64,000 nucleotides of DNA, taken from assembly GCA_019635795.1 (NCBI GenBank), contig JAHBYV010000002.1, forward strand, positions 1 to 64,000. Direction: 5' to 3'. How positions within the stretch are numbered: the first letter of the stretch is position 1; every line of letters starts with the position of its first letter. Made by a program: the position numbers and the translations under genes. Shown one piece after another: positions 18,589-29,994 of the stretch. Origin of the DNA: Rhizobiaceae bacterium (GTDB lineage: Bacteria > Pseudomonadota > Alphaproteobacteria > Rhizobiales > Rhizobiaceae). The notes under the pieces are model-generated. The model did not search any database. It worked only from the letters and a program-made list of their open reading frames with translations, and was not told where the DNA came from.

Positions 18589-21500
18589 ATGGCCCAAATG
18601 CAGACTTTTAATGGCCGCAGACGCGTACGGAAATTCTTCGGCAAGATCCCCGAAGTTGCGGAGATGCCGAACCTGATTGAGGTCCAGAAGGCGTCTTACG
18701 ATCAGTTTTTGATGGTTGAAGAACCCAAGGGCGGACGTCCGGACGAGGGCTTGCAAGCGGTCTTCAAGTCGGTGTTCCCGATCAAGGACTTCTCTGGCAC
18801 GTCTATGCTTGAGTTTGTCAAGTATGAGTTCGAGCAGCCAAAGTTCGATGTCGATGAGTGTCGTCAGCGCGATCTGACATATTCTGCGCCGCTCAAGGTC
18901 ACTTTGCGTCTTATCGTATTTGATGTCGATGAGGAAACGCAGGCTAAGTCCATCAAGGACATCAAAGAGCAAGACGTTTACATGGGTGATATGCCGCTTA
19001 TGACAATGAACGGGACGTTCATTGTGAACGGCACTGAGCGTGTTATCGTCTCTCAGATGCATCGTTCTCCGGGTGTGTTCTTTGATCACGATAAGGGCAA
19101 ATCCCACTCTTCTGGAAAGCTGTTGTTTGCGGCGCGTGTGATCCCGTACCGGGGGTCGTGGCTTGATATCGAGTTTGATTCCAAGGACATTGTACATGCG
19201 CGCATAGACCGTCGCCGGAAGATTCCTGTGACCTCGCTGCTAATGGCGCTGGGTATGGATGGAGAAGAGATACTCTCAACTTTCTATAATACCATCACCT
19301 ACAAGAAGGCCGGCGACCATTGGCGGATTCCGTACAATGTCGATCGATTCAAGGGCCTCAAAGCTGTTAATGATCTGGTGGATGCCGACACGGGCGAAGT
19401 TGTTGTCGAGCAGGGTAAGAAGATCACTGCACGTCAGGCACGTCAGCTAGCAGAAAAGGGTCTCAAAGCCATCAAGGCGACCGAAGATGATCTCTTCGGT
19501 TCTTATCTCGCGGAAGACATTGTCAACTACGCTACGGGTGAGATTTATCTCGAAGCCGGTGACGAGATTGATGAGAAGACTTTGAAGGTGTTGCTCGAGG
19601 CCGGGCAGGAAGAGATCAAGGTTCTAGACATCGATCACATCAATGTTGGTGGCTACATCCGCAATACGCTTGCGGCCGACAAGAACGAAAGCCGCCAGGA
19701 TGCGCTTTTTGATATCTATCGTGTGATGCGCCCGGGCGAGCCGCCAACGCTCGAAACCGCGCAGGCGATGTTTAACTCGTTGTTCTTCGACGCGGAGCGT
19801 TACGACCTTTCTGCCGTGGGGCGCGTAAAGATGAACATGCGTCTTGAGCTTGATGCTGAAGACACGGTTCGAGTGCTGCGCAAGGAGGACATCGTTGCCG
19901 TCGTCAGGACACTCGTTGAGCTGCGTGACGGCAAGGGCGAGATCGACGATATCGACAATCTCGGCAATCGGCGTGTTCGTTCTGTAGGCGAACTGATGGA
20001 GAACCAGTATCGGGTCGGCCTCCTTCGCATGGAGCGTGCGATCAAGGAGCGGATGTCGTCGATCGAGATTGACACTGTGATGCCGCAGGATTTGATCAAT
20101 GCTAAGCCAGCAGCGGCGGCGGTTCGTGAGTTTTTCGGGTCCTCCCAGCTTTCGCAGTTCATGGATCAAACGAACCCGCTTTCCGAGATCACTCATAAGC
20201 GTCGTCTATCAGCGCTCGGACCGGGCGGTTTGACGCGTGAGCGAGCTGGTTTTGAGGTGCGCGACGTCCATCCGACGCATTACGGGCGGATTTGTCCGAT
20301 CGAAACTCCGGAAGGCCCAAATATCGGATTGATCAATTCGTTGGCGACCTTTGCACGGGTCAACAAGTACGGCTTCATCGAAAGTCCGTACCGAAAGATC
20401 GTCGATGGGAGGCTGACTGATGAGGTCGTCTATCTCTCGGCGATGGAGGAAGCAAAGCACTTCGTCGCGCAGGCGAATGCTGAGCTGGATAAGGATGGTC
20501 GCTTCACCGACGAGTTCGTCATTTGTCGGAACGCCGGTGAGGTTATGATGGCTCCACGGGAGAACGTGGACCTCATGGACGTTTCGCCGAAGCAGATGGT
20601 TTCCGTTGCTGCAGCTCTTATCCCATTCCTCGAGAACGACGACGCCAACCGCGCGCTCATGGGTTCCAACATGCAGCGTCAGGCAGTGCCGCTTGTTCGA
20701 GCGGAGGCACCATTTGTCGGCACGGGCATGGAGCCAATCGTTGCGCGCGACTCGGGTGCTGCTATCGCAGCGCGCCGTGGCGGCGTGGTCGATCAGGTCG
20801 ACGCAACGCGTATTGTTATCCGGGCTACAGAGGATCTCGATCCGGGCAAGTCAGGCGTCGATATCTACCGCTTGATGAAGTTCCAGCGTTCAAATCAGAA
20901 TACCTGCATCAATCAGCGACCTCTGGTGAATGTTGGCGACCGGATTGAGAAGGGCGATATTCTCGCTGACGGTCCTTCGACTGATCTGGGCGATTTGGCT
21001 CTTGGCAGAAATGTGCTCGTCGCGTTCATGCCGTGGAACGGCTACAACTACGAGGACTCCATCCTGCTGTCCGAGCGCATTGTGGCTGACGACGTGTTCA
21101 CCTCGATTCATATCGAGGAGTTTGAGGTCATGGCGCGTGACACCAAACTTGGGCCGGAGGAAATTACGCGCGATATTCCGAATGTTTCTGAAGAAGCGCT
21201 GAAGAACCTGGACGAGGCCGGGATAGTTTACATCGGCGCTGAGGTTCAGCCGGGTGACATTCTTGTCGGCAAGATCACCCCTAAGGGTGAAAGCCCGATG
21301 ACGCCTGAAGAGAAGCTTCTGCGAGCTATCTTTGGCGAGAAGGCTTCGGACGTTCGCGACACGTCAATGCGTATGCCGCCCGGAACGTTCGGTACTGTTG
21401 TTGAGGTGCGCGTTTTCAATCGCCACGGCGTTGAAAAAGACGAGCGCGCCATGGCCATTGAGCGGGAGGAAATCGAACGTCTCGCCAAGGACCGAGATGA

Positions 21501-22725
21501 CGAGCAGGCGATTCTGGACCGCAACGTATACAGCCGACTGGCAGATATGCTTGTCGGAAAGGAAGCTATTGCCGGGCCGAAGGGGTTCAAGAAGGGCAGT
21601 GGGCTTTCTAGTGAGACACTGAGCGACTATCCTCGGTCGCAGTGGTGGCAGTTTGCAGTCGATGACGAAAAGCTTCAAAGCGAGCTTGAAGCATTGCGTG
21701 GCCAGTATGACGAGTCCAAGAAGGCGCTCGAACAGCGCTTTATGGACAAGGTCGAAAAGGTGCAGCGTGGCGACGAGATGCCGCCCGGAGTGATGAAGAT
21801 CGTCAAGGTGTTCGTTGCTGTAAAGCGCAAGATGCAGCCTGGCGACAAGATGGCCGGCCGTCACGGAAACAAGGGCGTTGTTTCACGCATTGTGCCCGTT
21901 GAGGATATGCCATTTCTTGAAGACGGAACCCATGCCGATATCGTGCTCAATCCGTTGGGCGTGCCGTCGCGTATGAATGTCGGCCAAATTCTTGAAACCC
22001 ATCTTGGCTGGGCTTGTGCAGGTATGGGTCGCAAGATTGGTGAGTTGATAGAAGCATACAAGCAGGGTGGCGATATCAAGCCACTTCGCAACACGCTGGA
22101 AACTATCTTCCCTGACAATGATCGGAACGAGCCGGTGCGCTCTTACGATGATGACTCAGTTGAGCGACTTGCTGATCAGCTGACGCGTGGTGTGTCGATT
22201 GCTACCCCTGTGTTCGACGGAGCGCACGAGGCAGACATCGACGAGATGCTCGAACAAGCCGGTCTTCATACGAGCGGGCAGTCTCAGTTGTATGACGGCC
22301 GTACTGGCGAGCCATTCGATCGCAAGGTGACTATGGGCTATATTTATATGCTCAAGTTGCATCACCTCGTGGACGACAAGATCCACGCTCGTTCGATCGG
22401 TCCATACTCGCTCGTCACGCAGCAACCTCTGGGCGGAAAGGCCCAGTTTGGTGGGCAGCGATTCGGTGAAATGGAGGTCTGGGCACTTGAAGCTTACGGT
22501 GCAGCTTACACGCTGCAGGAAATGCTGACAGTGAAGTCGGATGACGTTGCTGGCCGCACCAAGGTGTATGAGGCGATCGTTCGTGGCGATGACACGTTCG
22601 AAGCCGGTATTCCGGAAAGCTTCAACGTTCTGGTCAAGGAAATGCGTTCGTTGGGCCTTAATGTCGAGCTTGAGAATACAAAGTTCGATGCGGCTCAACA
22701 GCAAATGCCTGACGCAGCCGAGTAA
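18589..22725 (+). CDS. rpoB: RNA polymerase beta subunit
   Basis: A 1378-residue beta subunit that forms one jaw and part of the active centre. [18 protein letters not shown] is the alphaproteobacterial start, with AAGGAG at 18576-18581. The frame is open from 18496, but those 31 residues are unrelated. The rifampicin pocket near 520-545 ([20 protein letters not shown]) keeps Asp526, His536 and Ser541, equivalent to E. coli D516, H526 and S531, so no resistance substitution is seen there. The C-terminal [20 protein letters not shown] clamp segment is intact. Confidence 0.97.
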   Translation: MAQMQTFNGRRRVRKFFGKIPEVAEMPNLIEVQKASYDQFLMVEEPKGGRPDEGLQAVFKSVFPIKDFSGTSMLEFVKYEFEQPKFDVDECRQRDLTYSAPLKVTLRLIVFDVDEETQAKSIKDIKEQDVYMGDMPLMTMNGTFIVNGTERVIVSQMHRSPGVFFDHDKGKSHSSGKLLFAARVIPYRGSWLDIEFDSKDIVHARIDRRRKIPVTSLLMALGMDGEEILSTFYNTITYKKAGDHWRIPYNVDRFKGLKAVNDLVDADTGEVVVEQGKKITARQARQLAEKGLKAIKATEDDLFGSYLAEDIVNYATGEIYLEAGDEIDEKTLKVLLEAGQEEIKVLDIDHINVGGYIRNTLAADKNESRQDALFDIYRVMRPGEPPTLETAQAMFNSLFFDAERYDLSAVGRVKMNMRLELDAEDTVRVLRKEDIVAVVRTLVELRDGKGEIDDIDNLGNRRVRSVGELMENQYRVGLLRMERAIKERMSSIEIDTVMPQDLINAKPAAAAVREFFGSSQLSQFMDQTNPLSEITHKRRLSALGPGGLTRERAGFEVRDVHPTHYGRICPIETPEGPNIGLINSLATFARVNKYGFIESPYRKIVDGRLTDEVVYLSAMEEAKHFVAQANAELDKDGRFTDEFVICRNAGEVMMAPRENVDLMDVSPKQMVSVAAALIPFLENDDANRALMGSNMQRQAVPLVRAEAPFVGTGMEPIVARDSGAAIAARRGGVVDQVDATRIVIRATEDLDPGKSGVDIYRLMKFQRSNQNTCINQRPLVNVGDRIEKGDILADGPSTDLGDLALGRNVLVAFMPWNGYNYEDSILLSERIVADDVFTSIHIEEFEVMARDTKLGPEEITRDIPNVSEEALKNLDEAGIVYIGAEVQPGDILVGKITPKGESPMTPEEKLLRAIFGEKASDVRDTSMRMPPGTFGTVVEVRVFNRHGVEKDERAMAIEREEIERLAKDRDDEQAILDRNVYSRLADMLVGKEAIAGPKGFKKGSGLSSETLSDYPRSQWWQFAVDDEKLQSELEALRGQYDESKKALEQRFMDKVEKVQRGDEMPPGVMKIVKVFVAVKRKMQPGDKMAGRHGNKGVVSRIVPVEDMPFLEDGTHADIVLNPLGVPSRMNVGQILETHLGWACAGMGRKIGELIEAYKQGGDIKPLRNTLETIFPDNDRNEPVRSYDDDSVERLADQLTRGVSIATPVFDGAHEADIDEMLEQAGLHTSGQSQLYDGRTGEPFDRKVTMGYIYMLKLHHLVDDKIHARSIGPYSLVTQQPLGGKAQFGGQRFGEMEVWALEAYGAAYTLQEMLTVKSDDVAGRTKVYEAIVRGDDTFEAGIPESFNVLVKEMRSLGLNVELENTKFDAAQQQMPDAAE

Positions 22726-22736
22726 AGCGTTGATCC

Positions 22737-22763
22737 GGTCGCGAAGCTCTGCGCTTCGCGACC
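22737..22763 (+). promoter_or_regulatory. Stem-loop between rpoB and rpoC
   Basis: GGTCGCGAAGC (22737-22747) and GCTTCGCGACC (22753-22763) form a perfect 11-bp stem with loop TCTGC. Two further GC-rich inverted repeats follow within 50 bases (CCGGCC/GGCCGG and GTCGGG/CCCGAC). No T-run follows the first. These could be message-processing or repeat-type elements in the 127-base gap. Confidence 0.5.
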
Positions 22764-22852
22764 GACCTGAATTTTCCGGCCTCGGCCGGCTCCGTCGGGT
22801 CTTGCCCGACAAATGATGCAAAGGGGTTGAACGCCCCGCAAAGGAGAATGGC

Positions 22853-25800
22853 ATGAACCAAGAGGTCATGAATCTCTTCAATCCGCAGGCGCCGGCTCAG
22901 GTGTTTGATTCTATCAGAATCTCGCTCGCCAGCCCGGACAAGATTCTGTCCTGGTCTTTCGGTGAAATCAAAAAGCCGGAAACCATCAATTATCGCACGT
23001 TCAAGCCGGAACGCGACGGCTTGTTCTGCGCGCGCATTTTTGGCCCCATCAAGGACTATGAGTGCTTGTGCGGCAAATATAAGCGGATGAAGTACAAGGG
23101 CGTCATCTGCGAAAAGTGCGGCGTTGAAGTGACGCTTTCGCGCGTTCGTCGTGAGCGCATGGGACACATTGAACTGGCTGCGCCTGTGGCACACATCTGG
23201 TTCTTGAAGTCGCTGCCATCGCGCATTGGTACTTTGCTCGACATGACGCTCAAGGATATTGAGCGCGTCCTGTATTTCGAGAACTACATAGTTACCGAAC
23301 CGGGCTTGACCGCCCTGAAGGAAAACCAGCTTCTTTCTGAAGAAGAGTACATGATCGCCGTCGATGAATACGGCGAGGATTCCTTCACGGCGATGATCGG
23401 CGCAGAAGCGATACACGAGCTGCTATCCAGCATGGATCTTGAAAAGATTGCTGGTGACCTGCGCTCCGAACTGGCTTCTACGACCTCCGAACTTAAGCAG
23501 AAGAAATTGCTCAAGCGCTTGAAAGTGGTTGAGAATTTCATTGAATCCGGAAATCGGCCTGAGTGGATGATCATGAAGGTCATTCCGGTAATCCCACCGG
23601 ATTTGAGGCCTCTCGTGCCGCTTGACGGTGGCCGTTTTGCTACTTCTGACCTGAACGATCTTTATCGGCGCGTGATCAACCGTAACAATCGTCTGAAGCG
23701 GCTTATCGAACTGCGTGCGCCTGGCATTATCATCCGCAACGAAAAGCGCATGCTGCAGGAAGCGGTTGATGCGCTGTTCGACAATGGTCGCCGTGGCCGC
23801 GTTATCACTGGTGCGAACAAGCGTCCGTTGAAGTCGCTGTCAGACATGCTCAAGGGCAAGCAAGGTCGCTTCCGCCAGAACCTGCTCGGCAAACGCGTCG
23901 ATTACTCAGGCCGTTCGGTTATTGTTACCGGCCCTGAACTCAAGCTGCACCAATGCGGTCTGCCGAAGAAGATGGCGCTGGAACTGTTCAAGCCGTTCAT
24001 CTACGCACGTTTGGATGCGAAAGGTTATTCTTCAACGGTCAAGCAGGCCAAGAAGCTTGTCGAGAAGGAAAAGCCAGAGGTCTGGGACATTCTGGACGAG
24101 GTTATTCGTGAGCATCCGGTTCTTCTGAACCGCGCTCCAACCTTGCACCGCCTCGGAATTCAAGCATTTGAACCCACCCTTATTGAGGGCAAGGCAATTC
24201 AGCTTCACCCGCTGGTTTGTACAGCTTTCAACGCCGACTTTGACGGCGATCAGATGGCTGTTCACGTTCCGCTCTCGCTGGAAGCGCAGCTTGAAGCACG
24301 CGTGTTGATGATGTCGACAAACAACATCCTGCATCCGGCTTCAGGTGCGCCGATAATCGTTCCGTCGCAGGACATGGTTCTGGGTCTCTATTATCTTTCC
24401 ATTGTGAATGAGAATGAGCCGGGGCAGGGTATGGCATTCGCGGATATGGGCGAGTTGCAGCATGCGCTCGAGACCAAGGCCGTGACGCTGCACACCAAGA
24501 TCAAAGGTCGCTTCAGGACCGTCGATGCGCAGGGCAATGAAGTGTCGAATATTTATGACACCACGCCTGGCCGCATGATCATTGGCGAGTTGTTGCCGAA
24601 GAACCATAACGTCCCATTCGAAACCGCCAATCAGGAGATGACGAAAAAGAACATCTCCAAGATGATCGATACTGTTTATCGTCACTGTGGACAGAAAGAG
24701 ACGGTCATTTTCTGTGACCGCATCATGGCTCTCGGCTTCGCTCATGCTTGCCGCGCAGGCATTTCGTTCGGCAAGGATGACATGGTCATTCCTGCGGCGA
24801 AAGAAAAGCTGGTCGCAGAGACCGAAGCGCTGACCAAAGAATATGAGCAGCAGTACAATGACGGTCTGATTACACAGGGCGAAAAGTACAACAAGGTTGT
24901 CGACGCCTGGGCAAAGTGCTCGGAAAAAGTGGCAGAAGAGATGATGGGCCGCATCAAGGCGGTTGAGTTCGATGATAACGGTCGGCAGAGGCCAATGAAC
25001 TCGATCTACATGATGAGCCATTCCGGTGCGCGCGGTTCGCCAACGCAGATGCGCCAGCTCGCCGGCATGCGCGGACTCATGGCCAAGCCTTCCGGTGAAA
25101 TCATCGAAACGCCGATCATTTCCAACTTCAAGGAAGGTCTGACCGTTCTTGAGTACTTCAACTCGACGCACGGTGCCCGTAAGGGGTTGGCTGACACTGC
25201 ATTGAAGACAGCGAACTCAGGTTATCTGACCCGTCGCCTTGTTGACGTTGCGCAGGATTGCATTGTCAACGCCACGGACTGCGGCACTGACAAGGGGCTG
25301 ACGATGACGCCCATCGTTGATGCGGGTCAGGTTGTGGCTTCACTTGGGCAGCGCATTCTTGGGCGCACGGCTCTGGAGGACATCAATCATCCTGTTTCGG
25401 GAGACGTGCTGGTCAAGGGCGGAACGCTCATTGATGAACGTGACGTGGACGTGATCGAGAAAGCAGGCATTCAGTCTGTTCGCATCCGCTCTGCCCTCAC
25501 ATGTGATGTGCGCGTGGGTGTTTGCGCGGTCTGCTATGGTCGCGACCTTGCACGTGGTACGCCGGTCAATATCGGCGAGGCTGTTGGCGTTATCGCTGCA
25601 CAGTCCATCGGCGAGCCCGGCACACAGCTCACGATGCGTACGTTCCACATGGGTGGTACTGCGCAGGTGGTTGACCAGTCGTTCCTTGAATCTTCGTATG
25701 AAGGTACGGTCAAATTGCGTAACCGCAATGTGGTCCGTAACTCTGACGGGCAGCTTGTTGCGATGGGTCGCAACATGGCCGTGCTCATTATGGACGAGGG

Positions 25801-27049
25801 CGGCAAGGAACGTGCGGCTCACCGCGTCACTTATGGTTCGCGCATCTATGTGGATGATGGGGACAAGGTGAAGCGTGGACAGCGTATCGCGGAATGGGAT
25901 CCGTACACCCGTCCGATCCTCACCGAAATTGAGGGTCACGTAGGGTTCGAAGATCTCGTTGACGGCATCTCGGTTCAGGAAACCGCCGACGAATCGACAG
26001 GTATCACCAAGCGTGAGGTCATTGACTGGCGCTCAACACCGCGCGGTGCTGACCTCAAGCCGGCTCTGACGGTCCTCGACTCCAAGGGCAAAGTTGGCAA
26101 GCTGTCGAAGGGCGGCGATGCACGCTTCCTGCTGTCGGTTGAGGCGATCCTTTCGGTCGATCCGGGTTCGCACGTGAAGCCAGGTGACGTGTTGGCGCGT
26201 ATTCCGATGGAGAGTGCCAAGACGAAGGACATCACCGGCGGTCTGCCGCGTGTTGCCGAGCTCTTCGAAGCACGTCGTCCAAAAGACCACGCTATCATTG
26301 CAGAAATTGACGGTACGGTTCGGTTCGGGCGCGACTACAAGAACAAGCGCCGGATCATCATCGAACCGCACGACGCGACGCTGGAGCCTGTGGAATACCT
26401 CATTCCGAAGGGCAAGCCGTTCCATCTGCAAGATGGTGACGCGATTGAAAAGGGTGACTATATCCTCGACGGAAATCCGGCACCGCATGACATTCTGGCA
26501 ATCAAGGGCGTGGAGGCATTGGCTTCCTATCTCGTGAACGAAATCCAGGAAGTTTACCGGTTGCAGGGCGTTATCATCAACGACAAGCACATTGAGGTGA
26601 TCGTTCGCCAGATGCTGCAGAAAGTTGAGATTACGGAGCAGGGTGATTCAACCTACATTCCGGGCGATCAGGTCGATACGATTGAGCTGGATGAAGTCAA
26701 CGAACGGTTGATCGAGGAAGGCAAGAAGCCTGCGGCTGGTCAGCCAGTGCTGCTCGGCATCACGAAGGCTTCACTCCAGACGCCGTCGTTCATCTCGGCA
26801 GCTTCGTTCCAGGAAACGACGCGAGTTCTCACAGAGGCGGCGGTGGCGGGCAAGACCGACATGCTGCAGGGTCTGAAGGAGAACGTTATCGTTGGTCGTC
26901 TGATCCCGGCAGGTACGGGTGGTACGATGAGCCAGATCCGTCGCATCGCAACGCACCGCGATGAGTTGATTCTGGACGAGCGCCGCAAGGCATCGGGAGC
27001 CGAAATGGCCGACCCGATGCTGACCGACATGACAAACGCTGCTGAATAA
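22853..27049 (+). CDS. rpoC: RNA polymerase beta' subunit
   Basis: A 1398-residue beta' subunit. The N-terminal zinc site uses Cys71, Cys73, Cys86 and Cys89. The catalytic NADFDGDQM motif places the magnesium-binding aspartates at 462, 464 and 466. The bridge-helix and trigger-loop region around the [20 protein letters not shown] stretch is intact. AAAGGAGAATGGC precedes the ATG. It ends the rif cluster and is followed by a strong terminator. In most relatives rpsL would come next; here it does not. Confidence 0.97.
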   Translation: MNQEVMNLFNPQAPAQVFDSIRISLASPDKILSWSFGEIKKPETINYRTFKPERDGLFCARIFGPIKDYECLCGKYKRMKYKGVICEKCGVEVTLSRVRRERMGHIELAAPVAHIWFLKSLPSRIGTLLDMTLKDIERVLYFENYIVTEPGLTALKENQLLSEEEYMIAVDEYGEDSFTAMIGAEAIHELLSSMDLEKIAGDLRSELASTTSELKQKKLLKRLKVVENFIESGNRPEWMIMKVIPVIPPDLRPLVPLDGGRFATSDLNDLYRRVINRNNRLKRLIELRAPGIIIRNEKRMLQEAVDALFDNGRRGRVITGANKRPLKSLSDMLKGKQGRFRQNLLGKRVDYSGRSVIVTGPELKLHQCGLPKKMALELFKPFIYARLDAKGYSSTVKQAKKLVEKEKPEVWDILDEVIREHPVLLNRAPTLHRLGIQAFEPTLIEGKAIQLHPLVCTAFNADFDGDQMAVHVPLSLEAQLEARVLMMSTNNILHPASGAPIIVPSQDMVLGLYYLSIVNENEPGQGMAFADMGELQHALETKAVTLHTKIKGRFRTVDAQGNEVSNIYDTTPGRMIIGELLPKNHNVPFETANQEMTKKNISKMIDTVYRHCGQKETVIFCDRIMALGFAHACRAGISFGKDDMVIPAAKEKLVAETEALTKEYEQQYNDGLITQGEKYNKVVDAWAKCSEKVAEEMMGRIKAVEFDDNGRQRPMNSIYMMSHSGARGSPTQMRQLAGMRGLMAKPSGEIIETPIISNFKEGLTVLEYFNSTHGARKGLADTALKTANSGYLTRRLVDVAQDCIVNATDCGTDKGLTMTPIVDAGQVVASLGQRILGRTALEDINHPVSGDVLVKGGTLIDERDVDVIEKAGIQSVRIRSALTCDVRVGVCAVCYGRDLARGTPVNIGEAVGVIAAQSIGEPGTQLTMRTFHMGGTAQVVDQSFLESSYEGTVKLRNRNVVRNSDGQLVAMGRNMAVLIMDEGGKERAAHRVTYGSRIYVDDGDKVKRGQRIAEWDPYTRPILTEIEGHVGFEDLVDGISVQETADESTGITKREVIDWRSTPRGADLKPALTVLDSKGKVGKLSKGGDARFLLSVEAILSVDPGSHVKPGDVLARIPMESAKTKDITGGLPRVAELFEARRPKDHAIIAEIDGTVRFGRDYKNKRRIIIEPHDATLEPVEYLIPKGKPFHLQDGDAIEKGDYILDGNPAPHDILAIKGVEALASYLVNEIQEVYRLQGVIINDKHIEVIVRQMLQKVEITEQGDSTYIPGDQVDTIELDEVNERLIEEGKKPAAGQPVLLGITKASLQTPSFISAASFQETTRVLTEAAVAGKTDMLQGLKENVIVGRLIPAGTGGTMSQIRRIATHRDELILDERRKASGAEMADPMLTDMTNAAE

Positions 27050-27070
27050 GCATCGTTGTTAAAAGACAGG

Positions 27071-27107
27071 AAAGGCTGCCGAACAATTCGGCAGCCTTTT
27101 GCTTTTC
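27071..27107 (+). terminator. Rho-independent terminator after rpoC
   Basis: AAAGGCTGCCGAA (27071-27083) pairs perfectly with TTCGGCAGCCTTT (27087-27099) around loop CAA. The stem runs into TTTTGCTTTT. This is a 13-bp stem 22 bases after the rpoC stop, a convincing end for the secE-rpoC transcript. Confidence 0.92.
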
Positions 27108-27159
27108 CGCCATCGCAATTCAAATTGCGGCGTGAGTTCACTTCTGGCATTTAGCGGGA

Positions 27160-28266
27160 ATGGACTCTGTTGAATGCGTGGTTGTTGGAGCAGGTGCAGT
27201 CGGTCTGGCGAGTGCGCGTGCGCTTGCTCGGTCCGGTCGCGAGGTTGTAGTTCTGGAAGCCGAGCAGGCGATCGGCTTGGGAACAAGTTCCCGGTCAAGC
27301 GAAGTCATCCACGCAGGCATTTATTATTCGACCGGCCTGTCTAAAACGCGATTTTGCGTATCCGGCCGTGATTTATTGTATCGCTTTTGTGAAGAGTACG
27401 ATGTTCCCCACAGGCGCTGCGGCAAGCTGATTGTTGCTACGAGTGAAGACGAGCTGCACAAGCTGGATGCTATTCGTGCGCAAGCAGAGGCAAACGGCGT
27501 TCACGACCTTGAGTTGCTCTCGCGTGAGCAGGTCGCGGAAATGGAGCCTGCATTGCGGTGCTCTGCGGCAGTGTTGTCGCCTTCAACAGGCATTGTAGAC
27601 AGCGCCTCTTACATGAATGCTCTTTTGGGCGATGCGGAAGCACATGGCGCAATGGTTGCACTGGCTACTCCTGTTCTTGGTGCCGATGTTTCGTCGGATG
27701 GAATTATTGTCGAAACAGGCGGCGAGCAGCCGATGGCGTTGAAGGCCAGATTTTTGGTGAATGCCAGCGGATTAGGAGCGCAATCTTTTGCTCGAAATAT
27801 AAGGGGAATGCCGTCCGAACTGGTGCCACCTCTTTATCTGGCGAAGGGAAATTACTATTCACTGGGCGGTCGCGCGCCGTTTTCACGGCTTATTTATCCG
27901 ATGCCCGAAAAGGGCGGATTAGGCGTTCATCTGACGCTTGATCTGGGTGGCCAGGCCCGTTTCGGTCCGGATGTTGAATGGATAGAAGAGCTGGATTACA
28001 GCGTTGATCCGCGTCGCGCTGATGGATTTTATGAGGCAATCCGGCGTTATTGGCCGGATTTGCCTGATGAATCGCTGCAACCTGCCTACGCCGGTGTCCG
28101 GCCGAAGATCGAAAAGCCCGGCGGCTCAAGCACGGACTTTATGGTGCAGACTGCCGCGGTGCATGGCATTCCGTATCTCGTCAATCTTTTCGGGGTGGAG
28201 TCGCCGGGTTTGACTTCCAGCCTCGCTATCGCGGATTACGTCGCGGCTCAGTTTCCTCAGTCATAG
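27160..28266 (+). CDS. FAD-dependent oxidoreductase, L-2-hydroxyglutarate oxidase-like
   Basis: A 368-residue DAO-superfamily flavoprotein. The Rossmann FAD motif VVVGAGAVGLASARALARSG lies at residues 7-26. The SSEVIHAGIYY motif near residue 50 is the hallmark of L-2-hydroxyglutarate dehydrogenase/oxidase-like enzymes. The C-terminal YAGVRPKI and GVESPGLTSSLAIA segments complete the FAD site. It probably oxidises a 2-hydroxy acid; the true substrate is not readable. A start at ATG 27160 is forced by a TAG just upstream, with only a weak GGGA site. It is convergent with the next gene, overlapping by ten bases. Confidence 0.75.
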   Translation: MDSVECVVVGAGAVGLASARALARSGREVVVLEAEQAIGLGTSSRSSEVIHAGIYYSTGLSKTRFCVSGRDLLYRFCEEYDVPHRRCGKLIVATSEDELHKLDAIRAQAEANGVHDLELLSREQVAEMEPALRCSAAVLSPSTGIVDSASYMNALLGDAEAHGAMVALATPVLGADVSSDGIIVETGGEQPMALKARFLVNASGLGAQSFARNIRGMPSELVPPLYLAKGNYYSLGGRAPFSRLIYPMPEKGGLGVHLTLDLGGQARFGPDVEWIEELDYSVDPRRADGFYEAIRRYWPDLPDESLQPAYAGVRPKIEKPGGSSTDFMVQTAAVHGIPYLVNLFGVESPGLTSSLAIADYVAAQFPQS

Positions 28267-29180
28267 AACGGGGCGACGGCAACACGGCGGCCCAGCATGA
28301 AGGCGTCCGCAACATGCTGGAGTGGCGAGAGGTCTACATCTGAGGCTTTTTCCCGAACGAGCTTTGCAAATTTCTCATACAAAGCTGGATATTCGCGCTC
28401 CGCGTGTTGCTGCACAGTCGATCCATTAATGGAAAGCGCTGCGCCGCCGGAAGACAGAACCATTCGGCCATTGTCTGTTTCGGCAATAATATCCCAGCTT
28501 TGCGGCCCTGTTTGCAACCAATCAAGCTCCATCGTGACGGGAGCGCCAATCGCGTTTCGAAATTCGATCATTGCGGCCACAGGCGCGTCTTTATTTGAGG
28601 GGAAGTGGAGTATTGCGCTGCTGACGAACATCGGCGGCAAGATGTGTGTGGCGATAGAAAGCGCGTTAATTCCCGGATCGAATACGCCAAGCCCGCCTGC
28701 CTGCCAAATCCAGTCCTGATTGGGATGCCAGCGTCGGACATCTTCCTTCCAGATAATCCTGGCGGATCGGATTTGCACGGTTTGCAAAAACGCGCGAGCT
28801 GCTTCCACAGCCGGAGCGTAGCGCGAGTGCCAGCTTGCAAAGAGGGACACATTGTTCTGACCGGCCAGCTTCAGAAGGTCCGCAACCTCGCTAACCGTAG
28901 CTCCTGGTGGCTTTTCGAGAAACACGTGCTTGCCAGCCAGCAGTGCTTTACGGGCCGCATCATAGCGATTTTGCGGCGGCATGCAGAGTGACACGGCGTC
29001 AAGATCGCGTACTTCGGCGAGCATGTTATCGATAGTTGTGAAGTTCGATACACCATCTACTGTGGCGTTGCGGCTGGCGGCACAGACAAGCTGATAATCG
29101 GCATTTGCAGCCAGTGCTGGCAAGTGCTGGTCCCGCACGATTTTCCCTACACCAACAATGCCAATTTTAATGGGTTTCAT
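28257..29180 (-). CDS. Gfo/Idh/MocA family sugar 1-dehydrogenase (D-galactose/L-arabinose type)
   Basis: A 307-residue NAD(P)-dependent dehydrogenase. The N-terminal Rossmann fold carries GIVGVGKIVRDQHLPAL at residues 7-23, and the EKP motif is at 89-91. The blocks WKEDVRRWHP and GGLGVFDPGINALSIATHIL closely resemble, from memory, the Azospirillum L-arabinose 1-dehydrogenase, whose relatives also oxidise D-galactose. The product would be an aldonolactone. An upstream in-frame ATG adds 11 residues. ATG at 29180 has GAGGA about eight bases ahead. No partner lactonase or dehydratase lies nearby, so the pathway is incomplete here. Confidence 0.8.
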   Translation of the reverse strand: MKPIKIGIVGVGKIVRDQHLPALAANADYQLVCAASRNATVDGVSNFTTIDNMLAEVRDLDAVSLCMPPQNRYDAARKALLAGKHVFLEKPPGATVSEVADLLKLAGQNNVSLFASWHSRYAPAVEAARAFLQTVQIRSARIIWKEDVRRWHPNQDWIWQAGGLGVFDPGINALSIATHILPPMFVSSAILHFPSNKDAPVAAMIEFRNAIGAPVTMELDWLQTGPQSWDIIAETDNGRMVLSSGGAALSINGSTVQQHAEREYPALYEKFAKLVREKASDVDLSPLQHVADAFMLGRRVAVAPFYD

Positions 29181-29317
29181 GCCAGATCCTCGCTCCGTGC
29201 TCTTTTCTGGCATGGTTTGACTTGAGGCTTCAACGGGTTACCTTGTGTCTTGGTGCATTTCGTACACTCATCGCGGATTTTTATCAGAAATGGAAACCCG
29301 AGGAGACGGATGGTGCA

Positions 29318-29965
29318 ATGAGATTTTCTGCTACTCTAACTGTGCTGGCAGCGATTTCCGGCTTGGTCGTTTCAGGTTGTGTTTCGGGCACAAACTCACC
29401 GGACAGCGACCAGTCTCTGCTTGGCAAGGGGTTGGACTCATTTTCAGGGCTGGTTGGCCGCAGTAAGCAGCAGCGCAGCGACGAGTTGATTGGCGCAGGA
29501 GTGGACGCTGTAACCACTGCTGAGGCCAACCCATATATGGACCAGCTTGAAAAACAGCTGAACTCTGAACTTAAGGACGACCAGACAAGCGTAGTTCGGG
29601 CGGGGAACCAAATCATTCTGAGCATATCCAGCGCCAGCTTGTTTGAGCCGAACCAGAACAGGTTGCGTCGCGCAGCTCTGGATCAGCTCAACAAGATTGC
29701 AGCGATCTTGCAGAAAAACGACCGCACGACGGTCGACGTCTATGGCTACACGGATGCAGGTGGCGACGAGAAAAAGAATCTTGAACTGACACAGACGCGT
29801 GCGCTGGCTGTGGCGCGGCATCTCGCCGGGCAGGGCGTAGATACGCGCCGGCTTTCTGTCACCGGGTTTGGCAGTTCAAGGCCTGTTGAGCCAAACGATA
29901 CGGATTCCGGGCGTGTCAAAAACCGACGTATCGAAATTCAGATTTCTGCGGTGAAGCGGAAATAG
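29318..29965 (+). CDS. OmpA-family outer-membrane lipoprotein
   Basis: A 215-residue protein. The N-terminus MRFSATLTVLAAISGLVVSGC is a lipoprotein signal with the acylated cysteine at residue 21. After a linker, an OmpA-C peptidoglycan-binding domain occupies about 105-212, with TVDVYGYTDAGGDEKKN, LTQTRALAVARHLAGQGVD and the closing NRRIEIQI. It probably anchors the outer membrane to peptidoglycan. The longer frame from 29222 is rejected because ATG 29318 places the signal peptide at the terminus and has GAGGAG upstream. It is convergent with the next gene. Confidence 0.82.
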   Translation: MRFSATLTVLAAISGLVVSGCVSGTNSPDSDQSLLGKGLDSFSGLVGRSKQQRSDELIGAGVDAVTTAEANPYMDQLEKQLNSELKDDQTSVVRAGNQIILSISSASLFEPNQNRLRRAALDQLNKIAAILQKNDRTTVDVYGYTDAGGDEKKNLELTQTRALAVARHLAGQGVDTRRLSVTGFGSSRPVEPNDTDSGRVKNRRIEIQISAVKRK

Positions 29966-29994
29966 TACTCATCCCATTCTGGAGCGGACACGCA

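Noticed and set aside
17997-18644. Long minus-strand open frame opposite rplL and the start of rpoB
   Set aside because: It is antisense to conserved genes, contains the attenuator hairpins and shows no recognisable domain.
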